A stretch of 64,000 nucleotides of DNA from Capitella teleta (lineage: Eukaryota; Annelida; Polychaeta; Capitellidae). Positions 44,101 to 58,465 of the stretch are shown piece after piece; the first letter of the stretch is position 1, and each line of letters opens with the position of its first letter. Where the stretch lies: NCBI GenBank assembly GCA_000328365.1, contig KB299468.1:3750-67749 (forward strand), in the 5' to 3' direction. The position numbers and the translations under genes were made by a program. The notes under the pieces are model-generated. The model saw only the letters and a list, made by a program, of their open reading frames with translations. It did not search any database and was not told where the DNA came from.

Positions 44101-46000
44101 CCTTGAGCACAAATCGGCGATAAAAGGGGAAACAAAGCAAGCACCAAGGACATGCATGGTCGCAATGCTTGGACCAAGAGTCTAAGATGGTGCAGCTGCT
44201 GAAATTCCATGCCCGATCCCTCTCGTTCGCTCTTATCCCACTCCCTCTTCTCCCCTTCCCTTATTTTCTTTTTTCCCCATCAGCTAATCCAATAATGACA
44301 TCAATCAGCACGTTGACTGAGTCTTGACTGAGTCAATCTCTGATAAGCCAATGCAATGCTTCCCAAGATAAACACACCGCTGCGAATATAAACATGTCTC
44401 ATAGCCACGTGTGCAGCCTCCATTGCTTGTATTCATAAGTAATGATAGTTCAGACCTATATACACATGTCAACAATGTTGAAGACACAAATCCTCACTTT
44501 TAAAGTTCGCTGTATTTGGACTGAGTGGCTTTCCTGGCGCCGCAATCAGCAGCACACGATTCCTGTCGTTGATTTCATTGCCTTCATTTGTGCTGTGATT
44601 GACAGCAAATCAAGAGGTGCCTCTAGCGAGAAAAATGAGAAGTTCAGAGAGACGTCTGTCAACGGGTACTGCAGGTGTAAGTGTGGGGATTTTATGCGTG
44701 TGTGTGATATGAAGCAAAGTAGCGGCATCGTATGTTGATCTGCAGGTGCTGGTCATCATCACCTTTGAGATCAAGTGCGGATACATGGCATACTTAAACA
44801 ATGGCCTCTTTGTTTATTGCGGAGCCCACATGCGGTTAAATTTCTCTGTGGTATTGTTCTTCTGAGTCGAGTTCACCAGTGATGATTCGGTGCATATAAT
44901 TGTGACCACTCTTCTCAATTCAATTAGAAAACTCATTGATCAAAAATTAGCATGTACGATGTATCATGAGTTTTGGAGAGTTTTTCATGCCGTAAGTTCA
45001 GATTTGCAAGACATAATTACTGTATCAGGAATTTATAAGGATTGTCTTGGTTTTTTTTTTTTTTTTTTTTCTCCAGAGTTCTCGGCCTAGCATGGGAACC
45101 GCTGAACTAAAGGAACATCTAGGTACATAAAGGTATAACCTTCACGAGCTTACGAGTATAGTTGTATTATTTCCCCGATATTTTAAACAGATCAGATACT
45201 CATCAGATCAGATACAGATACTTTTTGTTCTATGTTATAACGAGAACTACTGTAATTTTTCAATAAAGCTTTATTGGGATGCCGGTCATGCAAGCATGAA
45301 ATACTGTGAACATTGTGAAATTTTTAAAATAAAGTCTCCACAAAATCAAAATTTCATTATAAACATAGTTTTATTGCAATTCAGTATATTATTTTCATTT
45401 CCCTACTGTTTTATACGTATAATATGCATTATGTTTTTTTTTATTTTATACAACGTACTTCATTTTCAAATTATTTTTTCGCTTGCCGAATGCATATTAT
45501 TAATGTTTTCCTGTGCGAATTAATATTCATATATTCGATGCAAATACGCCTAGAGCTTTTTTTTTCTTTTTTTTTTTCTTTTCTTTTTTTTTGTAACTTT
45601 TACATGTAACAATTACATATACATGTTGAATGATTCAACTAAATTCTAGAATCAACCACAGGTGTGATCATATTTCATACATGTGTATAGCATGCTATTT
45701 TCGTGAAGTTTTAACTGCCATCAAACCTTTACAACGGCTGTGACAACACGTACTGTATTCTGAAGTGTATTCAAGTTGAAATCACTCCATTTGTCGATTC
45801 AATGAAAGTCAAAGGAGACCTGCTGCTCGTCTCATACTGCACTCAATCTCAAGGTACGTGAGTATTTTTGGGTAGAAGTACTATCCTTATTTATTATATT
45901 AAATAGCCTTATAATGCATGTACTGTTGATGAAGCATAATTTGAAATGCCTGTTAATTTCGTCCGTTAAGAAAGTCGCCCGTGCATCGTTTACACATTTG
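41176..46000. other. Gene-poor interval with homopolymer runs
   Basis: No supported gene. T tracts lie at 43951-43973, about 45051-45070 and 45559-45591. Frames at 42227-44801 lack signatures. Untranslated first exons of SLC45 may lie in the left part. Confidence 0.5.
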
Positions 46001-46936
46001 CAGAGCAATGCACAATTATTCACCGCGAAAACCGTGATTGTACCTTCACCTAAATCATTGATACCGTTAACAGTGCCTTAAGCTCAGCTAACATAGCATA
46101 TACAAGACATATTCACACTAACCTTCATTGCGAATATCGCCTAGCTCAACTATTTTTCAGTCTATTTTAAGTGTGCCTAGTTTGACTCTCGATCACAAGA
46201 AACTATACTTTGGTCAGTGATCCCTCGGGCGAAACGAACCCTTGACCATAGGATGCGTTGCAATGGTATTACATGGGATGCTGAAATAAAATCAAAGGGA
46301 TAAAATTACAAGGGGTATAAAAAATGGCTATAATTTTGAAATATCGACATTGATATTGAAATATAATAACAATTTTAGTTAAAAGCTAGACCAGTAATTA
46401 ATTATGTATTTCTCGAACGATTAGGTAGATTCAATTCGACACTGACTACATGGTCCATATTGTAAAAATCTTGAACAATGATTGTAGCCACGTTAAAGAG
46501 TACAAAGTCGTAAATTATCTGATTGATCGGCACACCGAGTGGAAATTATGTAAATATTCGTACCGTGGGAGGCAATACTGTACCGAAGCACGTTTGGGTG
46601 GATAGTAAACTTAAATCTTATTATTTATATACACTGCAATATTGCATCATCGTGGGGATCAGGGAGTAGTAACAGAATAATGGGAATATATTATACGCTG
46701 TGGGTTACAGCAAGTAGAGCTGCTGAAGCCAAGAGCAACATTAGCAAACATTCCATTCACCGTGTACAGATAGTAGCATTGTATATGCTGCTGAGCTAGG
46801 CGATATTCGCAAGGTTAGTGTGAATATATCTAGTATATGCTATGTTATCTGAGCTTAAGGCATGTTAAACGAATCAATGATTCACGTGAAGGTACAATCA
46901 CGGTTATAGTGGTGAATAGTTGTGCATTGTTCTGCA
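46001..46936. repeat. Long inverted repeat (foldback element), about 147-bp arms
   Basis: 46001-46148 pairs with the reverse complement of 46792-46936. Shared blocks include CCGTGATTGTACCTTCAC, GCCTTAAGCTCAG, ACATAGCATATAC, ATTCACACTAACCTT and GCGAATATCGCCTAGCTCA. The spacer of about 640 bp has no open frame of note. Arms differ by scattered substitutions and short indels. No target duplication was identified at the outer edges. Confidence 0.8.
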
Positions 46937-47427
46937 AGTATATGCTAAAGACGTCTCGGTATCTTTCGTTGAAAGAAGTCATTTAACTTGAGGTTTAGCT
47001 TTTCTCATAGCAGCCAATGAATTGGGTTTATAATACATGTAATTTGGCATACTAGTCCTAATATATGCTGTCATACAGACGTCTTGCGAAATAATTAAGC
47101 TAATTGGAATAATAATTAATATTGATTGGATAATATACAATCTCAATTCCCATTTCACTCACCGGTGAATAAATTAATGATATTCATAACTCATATCAGC
47201 AAACCATAAACAGAAAGATAAACTTGTCTGGCTAATAATCAACTGTATTCTTATGAATGTAGGCCCAATACTGTCAACACTTTGAAGTGGGACGGAACCC
47301 GTGTGATATCACCCCAGTCCAAGATCAGCGTGGATGACCCCCAAATGACCCCGAATAAAAGCCACACCCGCATCAACTCCAACAGCAATTGTGCCATCTT
47401 TTCAATGCTATCTCCTTCACCCCACAG
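46937..47427. other. Upstream region of the GDPD gene
   Basis: Contains a strong acceptor (TTCACCCCACAG, ending 47427) directly before the coding exon, so an untranslated first exon probably lies here or further left. Confidence 0.4.
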
Positions 47428-48546
47428 ATGCCTGCTGCATTCATCTGTTTCCTCTGCCTGCTGTTGCCAATGGCAGCGGCAGACGAAATGAACAGCGACA
47501 TTGACCATGGAATAGCGTCCATTGCAACCAAACGCCCGCTTGTGATTGGCCACCGCGGCGCTTCCGGTGTTTTCCCAGAACACACCGTGAATGCGTACGA
47601 AAGGGCGATCCAAGACGGCGCTGACGTCATTGAGTGTGACGTTGTGCTGTCACGTGATTTGGTACCAATCTGTAATCACGATATGGATTTATCGCATAGC
47701 ACTGATATTCGGAACAGGAATGAATTCGAAGAGAGGAAACAGAGCCACTCCGATCACGGATTACCGAGTATCGATTACTACGCGATTGATTTCAATTTGA
47801 CCGAGTTGAAAACTTTGAGAAGACTTCAAGTTATTGGTGTTCGTGATCAGAGTTTCAACGGACAATTCGGCCTGGTGACTTTGAAGGAGTTCATCGCCAT
47901 TGCAAAAGCAGCTACTAGGGCTGTGGCGATATATCCGGAGCTGAAATATCCGGAAAAACATAATTCGATACTCGTTAGTCGAGGAGTAGTGGATCAGAAA
48001 ATGGAAGACATCGTGATTGACGTTCTGAAGGCTGAAGGGTTCACCGATAAAAATCACGCCTGTTTCGTGCAATCATTCGATGAAGATAGTTTAGATTATA
48101 TTAAACAGATAAGCGGACTCCCACTTGTAATGCTAATAGAAAATGACGTCACAGCTGAGAAGCTGGGTGAGTTTGGGAGCAAGTTTTACGGAGTTGGGTG
48201 CTGGAAGGAACAGATTTTCAGATTCTGGACTTCCGCGGAAGGATACAAAAACTACATAACCTCGCGGACGGAGTTCGTTAAAGAGGCGCATAACGCAGGC
48301 CTACGTGTCCACGTGTACACATTTAGGAACGAGGACAAGTACTTGGCGTGGAATTATAATCAGGATCCAGTACTTGAATACGAAGACTATTTGAAACAGA
48401 AGGTTGATGGCTATTTCACGGATTTTCCTGCGACGCTGGTCCGTAAACTTGATTGTGTTTATGGGGAGGATGCATCGAAGGCCTCTTCCTTGAATCTCAG
48501 CCTTGAACTTGCTGTTTGTCTAATCGCTGTTTTCGTGCAAATATGA
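47428..48546 (+). CDS. GlpQ-type glycerophosphodiester phosphodiesterase, secreted/GPI-anchored
   Basis: One coding exon, 372 residues, beginning right at a splice acceptor. A signal peptide (MPAAFICFLCLLLPMAAA) precedes the GDPD TIM barrel. It has VIGHRGASGVFPEHTVNAY (catalytic His, Arg and Glu), IECDVVLSRDLVPICNHD (metal-binding E-x-D and the second catalytic His), YYAIDFNLTELKTL, a GlpQ-family block, QSFDEDSLDYI and DGYFTDFPATLVRKL near the barrel end. The enzyme splits glycerophosphodiesters into glycerol 3-phosphate and an alcohol. All catalytic residues are present. The C-terminus (SLNLSLELAVCLIAVFVQI) is hydrophobic with no tail, fitting a GPI anchor. The GlpQ-like form is best known from bacteria, but the signal, GPI-like end and upstream intron show that this copy is an animal gene. 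AATAAA at 48563 follows the stop by 17 bp. Confidence 0.88.
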   Translation: MPAAFICFLCLLLPMAAADEMNSDIDHGIASIATKRPLVIGHRGASGVFPEHTVNAYERAIQDGADVIECDVVLSRDLVPICNHDMDLSHSTDIRNRNEFEERKQSHSDHGLPSIDYYAIDFNLTELKTLRRLQVIGVRDQSFNGQFGLVTLKEFIAIAKAATRAVAIYPELKYPEKHNSILVSRGVVDQKMEDIVIDVLKAEGFTDKNHACFVQSFDEDSLDYIKQISGLPLVMLIENDVTAEKLGEFGSKFYGVGCWKEQIFRFWTSAEGYKNYITSRTEFVKEAHNAGLRVHVYTFRNEDKYLAWNYNQDPVLEYEDYLKQKVDGYFTDFPATLVRKLDCVYGEDASKASSLNLSLELAVCLIAVFVQI

Positions 48547-49096
48547 ATGTTTTGTCAGTAGCAATAAAAACTATCATTACAATTTTCTGTATCCTGAAAG
48601 TTGAAACCGATATTCAGATACGTCTGCAATTATCATCGCATCTAAGACATAATTCTACTGGGTTTATTGGTATCTCCACCTTTCTTTTCTTCTTGTTCTT
48701 CTATATAACATATTTCTCTCGTACTGTGCAGAAAAAAAAAAAATGGTTTTGAAAGAATCGATGAAACTCCTATATTTGAATGCATACAAACATGAGTAAT
48801 TATTCTACCATTTCCTTGTTTGGAAATGCCAGGAAAATTAATGGAAATACAAACCACATTAATTAGCACTAATGATTATTTCAATCTCGGTGACTAATTC
48901 GAGATCATCGGAAATGGAAATGCTATCTGATGGTGATTTATTTTTCTTAGTACATGTATAAGCAAAATAATAATAATAATAATAAAATCAGTGAATATTT
49001 AAATTTGTAGACGATGGCATTATGAAAGTCTACTGACCAAATCTCATGCTAACATAATTAATGCAATGAAATATAATGCATATTATTTGAGATTGG

Positions 49097-49127
<31 letters not shown>

Positions 49128-52100
49128 CCCAAGGACAAAGGCTAACATTGTGTTGCGTGCCTGTCAGCGACACAAATGTCATATCAGATGCGGTTTAGCG
49201 CAGTGCAGAAATCATAACGTTACACGATATTTCTGAAGTGCGTTATGATTTCCGATGACTAAGCTTAGCACCTACAGGCGCACCAAGCCAGTGCATTCAT
49301 AATCGGATTTACATTTGAGTTCTAAAAAGGCAATCAGTTTAGCGTAATACTAGTAACCTATATTGAATGTTCACGAACAAGAAAACCCACAAAGCGATTG
49401 AGACCCGATAGGACCATAACAGCACTCTATAGTTAAGTCCGATGAACTAATCGCACTCAGAATGCACAGCCACAAGCAACCGGGAATCTAACATTGTGCA
49501 ACACCCAGTTGGCCGCTCCGACTGTTGGTGTGGCCGTCGTCCGCTCGTTAGACTATGGGAATCTACGGCAAGAACACGTAGCTCTTGGTTGCTGATAACG
49601 TTATTGTGATAAGATTATAATATTCATCTTGCTCCAGCTGTTCAATTATGGTTTGCATGAATTTGTTTTGATTTTGTCACCTGCATTATAAGCTGTGATT
49701 CAGACTATGATTCTGAGTAAGTAGTTGAAATACATGCAGTGTACACTATACTGTCATAAGAGTAGTATTCTAACTTTGAGACTAGTATTTTTCGGGGTTG
49801 CCTGCAAATAACATTTAGAATTTAACAAAAGGGGAAACCCATGACAAGTCCATTTTGAAGAACTGTGCACTATACAAGGTGTACTGAGCATCCATGCATC
49901 AAATGATATCAATCGATCATTCCGGTATTAGCTCAGACAATCCCACAATACCTATTATTCGTCTTTGATCTTCCATCACACAATGCAAGGAGCATTTACG
50001 CACTCGCTGGCATCCTTTAATCATGCATCATTATTTGCACCTACAACGAAACTTAACTCTCGCGAGCCTACACCAAGTTGAACTTTGTACAAGTAATTAT
50101 TCACGAATATTACATTGTAAACACGCTTAACTTGCTATATAAGGATACAACCGGTGATCAGTGTATCTAAACTCCATTGTAAGGTGGTGAGTTTGAGATA
50201 ACCGGGAGTACTTTATGCTTCGTTGAAAGCCTAGGTGTGACGACTAATTAATTGAGAACTGACCAGGTGTGGAGTGCAGGTGAACAATGTTCCTTTGTTG
50301 TTCTGTGAGCTGCGTCTTTCACTCAACTGGAAAGGTGTGAACAAAATGGCGAAACATTCATCCAGATTTCATCACGCTCATCAGCCTGCCCTTCACCGAG
50401 GAGAAGAAGCACCCCCCCCCCCTCACTCACAGCATTCTCCAGAGGTTCAATTCTAACGCGTCACGTGATGCGGATAAGCATTCAAGCTACTCTTTTCCAA
50501 TTCAATGTTCCGATGATCCAGTCATAATTCGTCAAATGGCAGTTCGATTGCGTTCTGCAGCAGGAAATCCTGATCGTATTATACATGGTTGCCTTTGAAA
50601 ATAAATGCAACACCATTCGGGGAAGGATCGTGTGTGTTGTCCCCATCACATTCACATTCTGGTATCATCTCGTATCATAATATACACTATACGTCTAGTA
50701 GCCTTTAATATATCATCATTACATAGTTCACGGTCTAAAATAGAAAATAGATAAAGAACACAAATTATTTGGTAATAATAAATTTTCTTTGCTTTCGGTT
50801 AGTAGTCCTAACCGGATAACCATAAGACATTGTAGTGACTGTGATCTAAATTATAATATTTATTATCAAAACCTGGAAATTGTGATTCCAGAACATAGAC
50901 AAACAGACTCAGCTTGGTGGTTTTTCAATTGTCTGGGTAACAAGACCTCAGAAATTAGCAACACATAGTTCCTCTCTGAGTGAAGCCCTTGAACAATGAG
51001 GCAGAGAGGGGGCACGCGTGCAGTTTGGACTCCGTGACGGCAACAGTAGGTAATGATTACTGCGGGCCCATTGCTAATGTTTACGGTACACGAAGCGGCG
51101 ATTGCAAGCACTTCTTTGCAGGAATTAACTGGAGCTAATGTCGACCCGAATCAATTAAGATGCAGAGTAAATTGTTGCCAAAATGAGGCAAAGACTCCAT
51201 TGGCGTAGGAATATATTGACAGTCAGAGTGATTAGGCCTGCTAAAACCGCGTCACACCTGCTTGGGTAGAGCTCTTTCCGCGCGTTCTGTAAATAAAAAG
51301 GAGGAAACGGAGGAGGAGGAGGAGAAGGAGGGAGGAGGAGGAGGAGGGACGAGGAGGGAGGAGGAGGAAGAGGTGGACAATATTTGGAGGGCAAAATAAA
51401 GAATTTCTGTTGCATTACGTTGGATTAGGAAGAAGAGGAAAAAGGATGAAAAATAATAATGGTGAGATAAGATGAGCTATCTTACCATTATATGTTATGG
51501 GGAGGATTTAAAGGGACAGAAGACAAAAACACAAAACTGCCCAAAGTTGTGAAATCGAATGAGGGGGTTTTAAAGCAATGAATCCACCGGTTAATTTGGC
51601 CAATTTGTCCCCTTCTCCATCACAAAGGACGCTAGCCAATCAACCAGTTAATAAATAAACGTCTTTCGGACACTTTTTTTTTCTTCTCCCCAAAAATGTT
51701 ACTCAAACAAAAGCGTTCGGCAATCCCTCGAGTCCAATCAATTTCCTAAAACGATCCCTCCATCCATTAGAAAACTCCGTCATAAGCAAACTAGCCGCTG
51801 ATCAATAAACGTGATTGGCTTTACGTGAAGTTGTCAGGTGTCCCCTCCTCCCAGTAACACACCTTTCGCTTCCAAATCAGGGAACTCGGCATGTGTTTCG
51901 GGCAGGTATTTAAACGAGATCCATCTCACCCAAGCCTTGTGTCAATTTGCACGCTTTCCAAATTGCTTATAGGCATATTTAGACCAGAGGTGTAGTTACT
52001 AATTGGCAACCATCACTTCCCTGTGTTGTTTACGCATGCGCCTGGCTAACCACGTGGTCGTTCCCATCGCTGTTGTCACATATGTTTATGATTTTTAGTC

Positions 52101-52530
52101 TTTAATGTCGGCTTTTGGGGTACTACTTATTTTGTCGTTTTAGTAATATTACATTTTATGGAAGTCAAATTTAGTTAAAGATGTCACGAATCGAACGCTG
52201 TGTTCTAGGGGTTTATATTCGCTTTACATACACGTAAGTTTTAAATGGGTGTTGTAAATTTAGAGAAAATCAGGATTACAACAGCATTCAATTGTGATTG
52301 CTCTTTTTTATTGCGCAATGATATTGCCTTTTCACTTCCGGTGAAGGTGTGATGCGGTCTTCAGAGATGCCTTTTTATTGATTTATATCGGGTTAGTAGA
52401 GGTGCGGGGTGGTTTGGGGCGGAGGGTGCAAGGTGGCCGACCAATGAGCGATTAGGGGAGGTTCAGGTCGATGTTATTTCTTTATAAGAAAGTGAGTGTG
52501 ATTGTAATTGTATCAATTAATCAAATTAAG
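48547..52530. other. Intergenic upstream of the homeobox gene
   Basis: No supported gene. It contains an AAT repeat at about 48967-48985, a T tract at 49100-49128, a palindromic TCATAACG/CGTTATGA pair at 49210-49252 and a purine (GGA) tract at 51298-51375. The frame at 50274-50456 has a proline run from a C tract and no signature. Confidence 0.5.
51298..51375 (+). repeat. GGA purine-tract microsatellite
   Basis: About 78 bp of almost pure A/G (repeated GGA, with GAAG and one C), about 1.15 kb upstream of the homeobox start. Such polypurine tracts can adopt triplex structures. Confidence 0.8.
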
Positions 52531-55413
<2,883 letters not shown>

Positions 55414-57034
55414 TTGTTGTTGATGAACTAGTGACCTCTGAATATGCGAACACGTGTTATTCTCAGTGTTTTGTTGTGAACTTGTATTTTTCCGTCCTAG
55501 TTTTGGAAACAGAACCATTTTGTGTCCAAGGTATGTAATGATCAAAGTGGATGCAAAATGTCAGATAAATGTTCATGTTCTCGTACATTAGAATAAAACA
55601 ATTGAGATAACGTTCTTGAAATGACCAATAGTCATTATTGGTTTCATAAAATTTACTTGTACACATGGAAGTCCTACGATAGAACCTTGATCATAACTGT
55701 GAGTTGTAACTGTTGAGCTTAATAAATAAAATGGTTTTGTTGAGTTTGCTTCCATTTCTGGTTATGAACTCTGCATTCAAGGGCAACTCTTAACCAGTTG
55801 GATGAGCAATCGATGTCGTCCTGTTCATCCGATTTCATCATCTAGAGTCATAATCATAATGAATCTTGGATCAATGTGTGAGGAATATACTGGATTTTCT
55901 CATTCTGTTAATATGGACTCGCACGTTACAGATTGAAATCGTGAGAAATAAAAAACCGCTCAATAAAGTCAGCAGTTCTTCGTTCAGCAATTCTTCGTTT
56001 CCTTGCCTCATTAACTATGTAAAAGAATAGATATCGCGCTTTTAAAACAAGCTAGTAAAAAGTGAAATTAATCGTAATATTGATTTACGCTTTTTCTGAA
56101 ACAAGAATTATAACGCTCAGTCTTCCAGATCCGGAGTACTGGTCATTTTAAAATTTTGCTCGGGGGGCCAATGAGACCGAATTGAACTCGGATACCGCAG
56201 GTTTACTCTGTAAAATACACGAAGGGGAGCTGTGAAATAATTACGTACAATGGAAGCAAAATTATTCATTCTGTCATATGTATGAGCTGGGGTGATTGTA
56301 GCTGGCACTGACTCGACTGGCCGGGTTACATGTAGGTCTATAAGTACAGGACATGTACTAATGGTAGCAATAGATGAGTACGTTATGAATACAGATCAAT
56401 ACGTTATGATGTGTTCATTGCTGGGTGCGCATATGACCGTAAGGGTTAAGGCTGTCCCCGAATTCTTTCCGAATTTGGATAGAATTGGACGTCCATGTAA
56501 CTGCTCGTGTTTGACTGAGATTAGTCATTACATAATAACGCATGTATTGAAAATGTTGAACTGCAATAAACAAAAATGACTATTAAATAATCATATAAAT
56601 TTATGTATTTTAGATTAGAATTAATAAAACGGCGTCCCCTGACCGGCTTGTCGGCCACCAATAATTAAATAATTGAGCATGGGAGGGGTGTTTTAATTTC
56701 GTGAGTCATTTTCTGTTTGTTTTTTTTTGTTTTTTTCTTCTTCTTTTTTGTTTTTTTTTTTTTTTTTTTTTTTTTGTTTTGTTTTGTTTTGTTTTCCTTT
56801 TTTTTCTGATTCATTTCATTAACGTAAGATTGTGTTGGTATGTACGAAATTGTTTACATACAACCAATTTGTAAGAATATGGTTTGTGTTTTCATTTTGA
56901 TTTGAATATACAGTGGATAAACCGAACGCAGTCTAACAAAAATCACGTGTCCAAATCACCCACATTTGCGGTAGCCGAAATGCGTTCATAATGACAAATG
57001 GGTCTTGGGATTTAATTTATATTTGACATTTTTA
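55414..57034. other. Homeobox 3' region and intergenic
   Basis: Presumed 3' untranslated sequence to about 55740, then no supported feature apart from T/G-rich low complexity at 56717-56806. Confidence 0.5.
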
Positions 57035-57238
57035 ACTCCCCCGAGGGGGAGTGGGCCGATCTCGGAGGTACTGCAATACCGAGCCAACCCGCGGGGAAGT
57101 CGGAGCAAGCTCCTGCATCTTCCCCCAAGTTCAAAAATCAGTTTAATATCGTAGATCCCCAATGGGGATCGTATCAGATATTAAGCTGATAAGAACAGAT
57201 ACTACACTTTGATCTTAGCCAAAAGGCCGAGAAGCGAT
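57035..57238 (-). ncRNA. U2: U2 spliceosomal snRNA
   Basis: On the minus strand from 57238 the sequence starts ATCGCTTCTCGGCCTTTTGG, the near-invariant U2 5' end. Next come GTGTAGTATCTGTTC (the branch-site pairing region with GTAGTA), the stem IIa/IIb region, GATTTTTGAAC (the Sm site) and stem-loops III and IV with CAGGAGCTTGCTCC and GTATTGCAGTACCTCCG. The mature RNA probably ends near 57050. It is followed without a gap by a GC-rich hairpin (ACTCCCCC, 2-nt loop, GGGGGAGT, 57035-57052). All conserved functional elements are intact, so it is likely a working gene. Loop of stem IV differs little from the vertebrate form. Proximal and distal promoter elements were not identified with certainty. 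Confidence 0.95.
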
Positions 57239-58465
57239 ACCGGTTCTTGATTAGTCACGATTACTGATTACAATAATATTGTGCTAAAAGTTGTGTTCTT
57301 GACTGAAAGTTTTAGTAGAAATAAATATATAAATTATGAAACATGAGCTTTCTAGTGGACTATATTCGGTGCAATTTGACTGTAGAAATATTTTAGCATC
57401 AATAAATTTGCGAATACATTGTTCAACAAACAATTGCTAATCTGCGGGAACAATAGAAATCATAACGCATGAAACGCGACTCACAATCATAACGTGTTCT
57501 TTTAGTGCGTTATGATATTGTGATCAATAGGTGCGTTATGACTCAGGTATTCACAAAGAACATTCTACTGTATTATACAATCTCTACTTTGGTATTCCCC
57601 ATTTCCGCTTTGTCTTTTTATTTCAGCAGTAATCAAAAAAATTTATTAAACATTTTACAATATTATTTAGATGTTATGAAATGAAATGCTATAAATTGCC
57701 AGAACACAATTTACAGAAATATGAGCAGATTTTAGATTTATGATACCCATTTTTTAGAAGCACAAGTACCGGTACTCCTAAGCGTTCATTCAATCAATTA
57801 ATTACAAAAAATTCAAGCAAAGAAGAAACAAGACCAATTGATTCACGTTCCCAAAGGAGATTTTGATAAGGCGCTCAAGAAATTGTAAGGTTAAACCATA
57901 TGATAAATTAGAGCAAGGTATACAAGTAAAAGGAAAGTAAATACATGATCATAAATTAATCAACAAAGAAAAGCAAATTCATACAAACAAAACACAGAAT
58001 TTGTGACAAAATTGAGCGACAAGTTAAAAATGAAAAACACTTCAAAGCAGGATTTTGAGCTAAATGACAAGATAACGCACTGACTCAAGATTGATATTTC
58101 ATTGATGATCTTAGATATTAATTGCAAACAAAAAATCACCAGTGAGATCAAAGACAACAGAGGGGGAATTGCTAGGTCCTTTATCCCATCAAGGTTGCAT
58201 CCCCAATCACAAAATTATCCTCAGACGGAGTAATAAGCAAAGTTGCTATTTGATGCAACCAAAAATTTAGTTTTCAATAAGAAAATTCAAGTTTAGCCAC
58301 AATTAAGCAATAAATGGAGCAAATTAACGCCGAACTAGTACCCACCCCCCTCTCATCATATTTCACTTTCATTTCTTAAATATTAATCTCAAAATCACAA
58401 AAGGCTTGGAAAAAGCTAAATCAACTGATCGGTATGCCAGGTCAGATAGGTTAGAGGTCAGGATG
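57239..58465. other. Upstream of U2 and downstream of NEMP1
   Basis: No protein gene. Contains the multi-copy TGCGTTATGA motif cluster at 57455-57542 and AT-rich sequence forming the presumed 3' untranslated part of NEMP1. Confidence 0.5.
57455..57542. promoter_or_regulatory. Cluster of four TCATAACG-type motifs upstream of U2
   Basis: ATCATAACGC at 57459, ATCATAACG at about 57487, AGTGCGTTATGAT at about 57508 and GGTGCGTTATGAC at about 57529: two copies in each orientation. The cluster is 215-300 bp upstream of the U2 start, the distance at which snRNA distal elements normally lie. The motif itself is not a known distal element. Confidence 0.4.

Noticed and set aside
50274-50456. 60-codon frame with a proline run
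   Set aside because: The prolines come from a C homopolymer and no splice partner or homology is visible.
51508-51580. TTTAAAGGGACAG start resembling the TTAA element end
   Set aside because: No matching inverted end or second TTAA could be found downstream.
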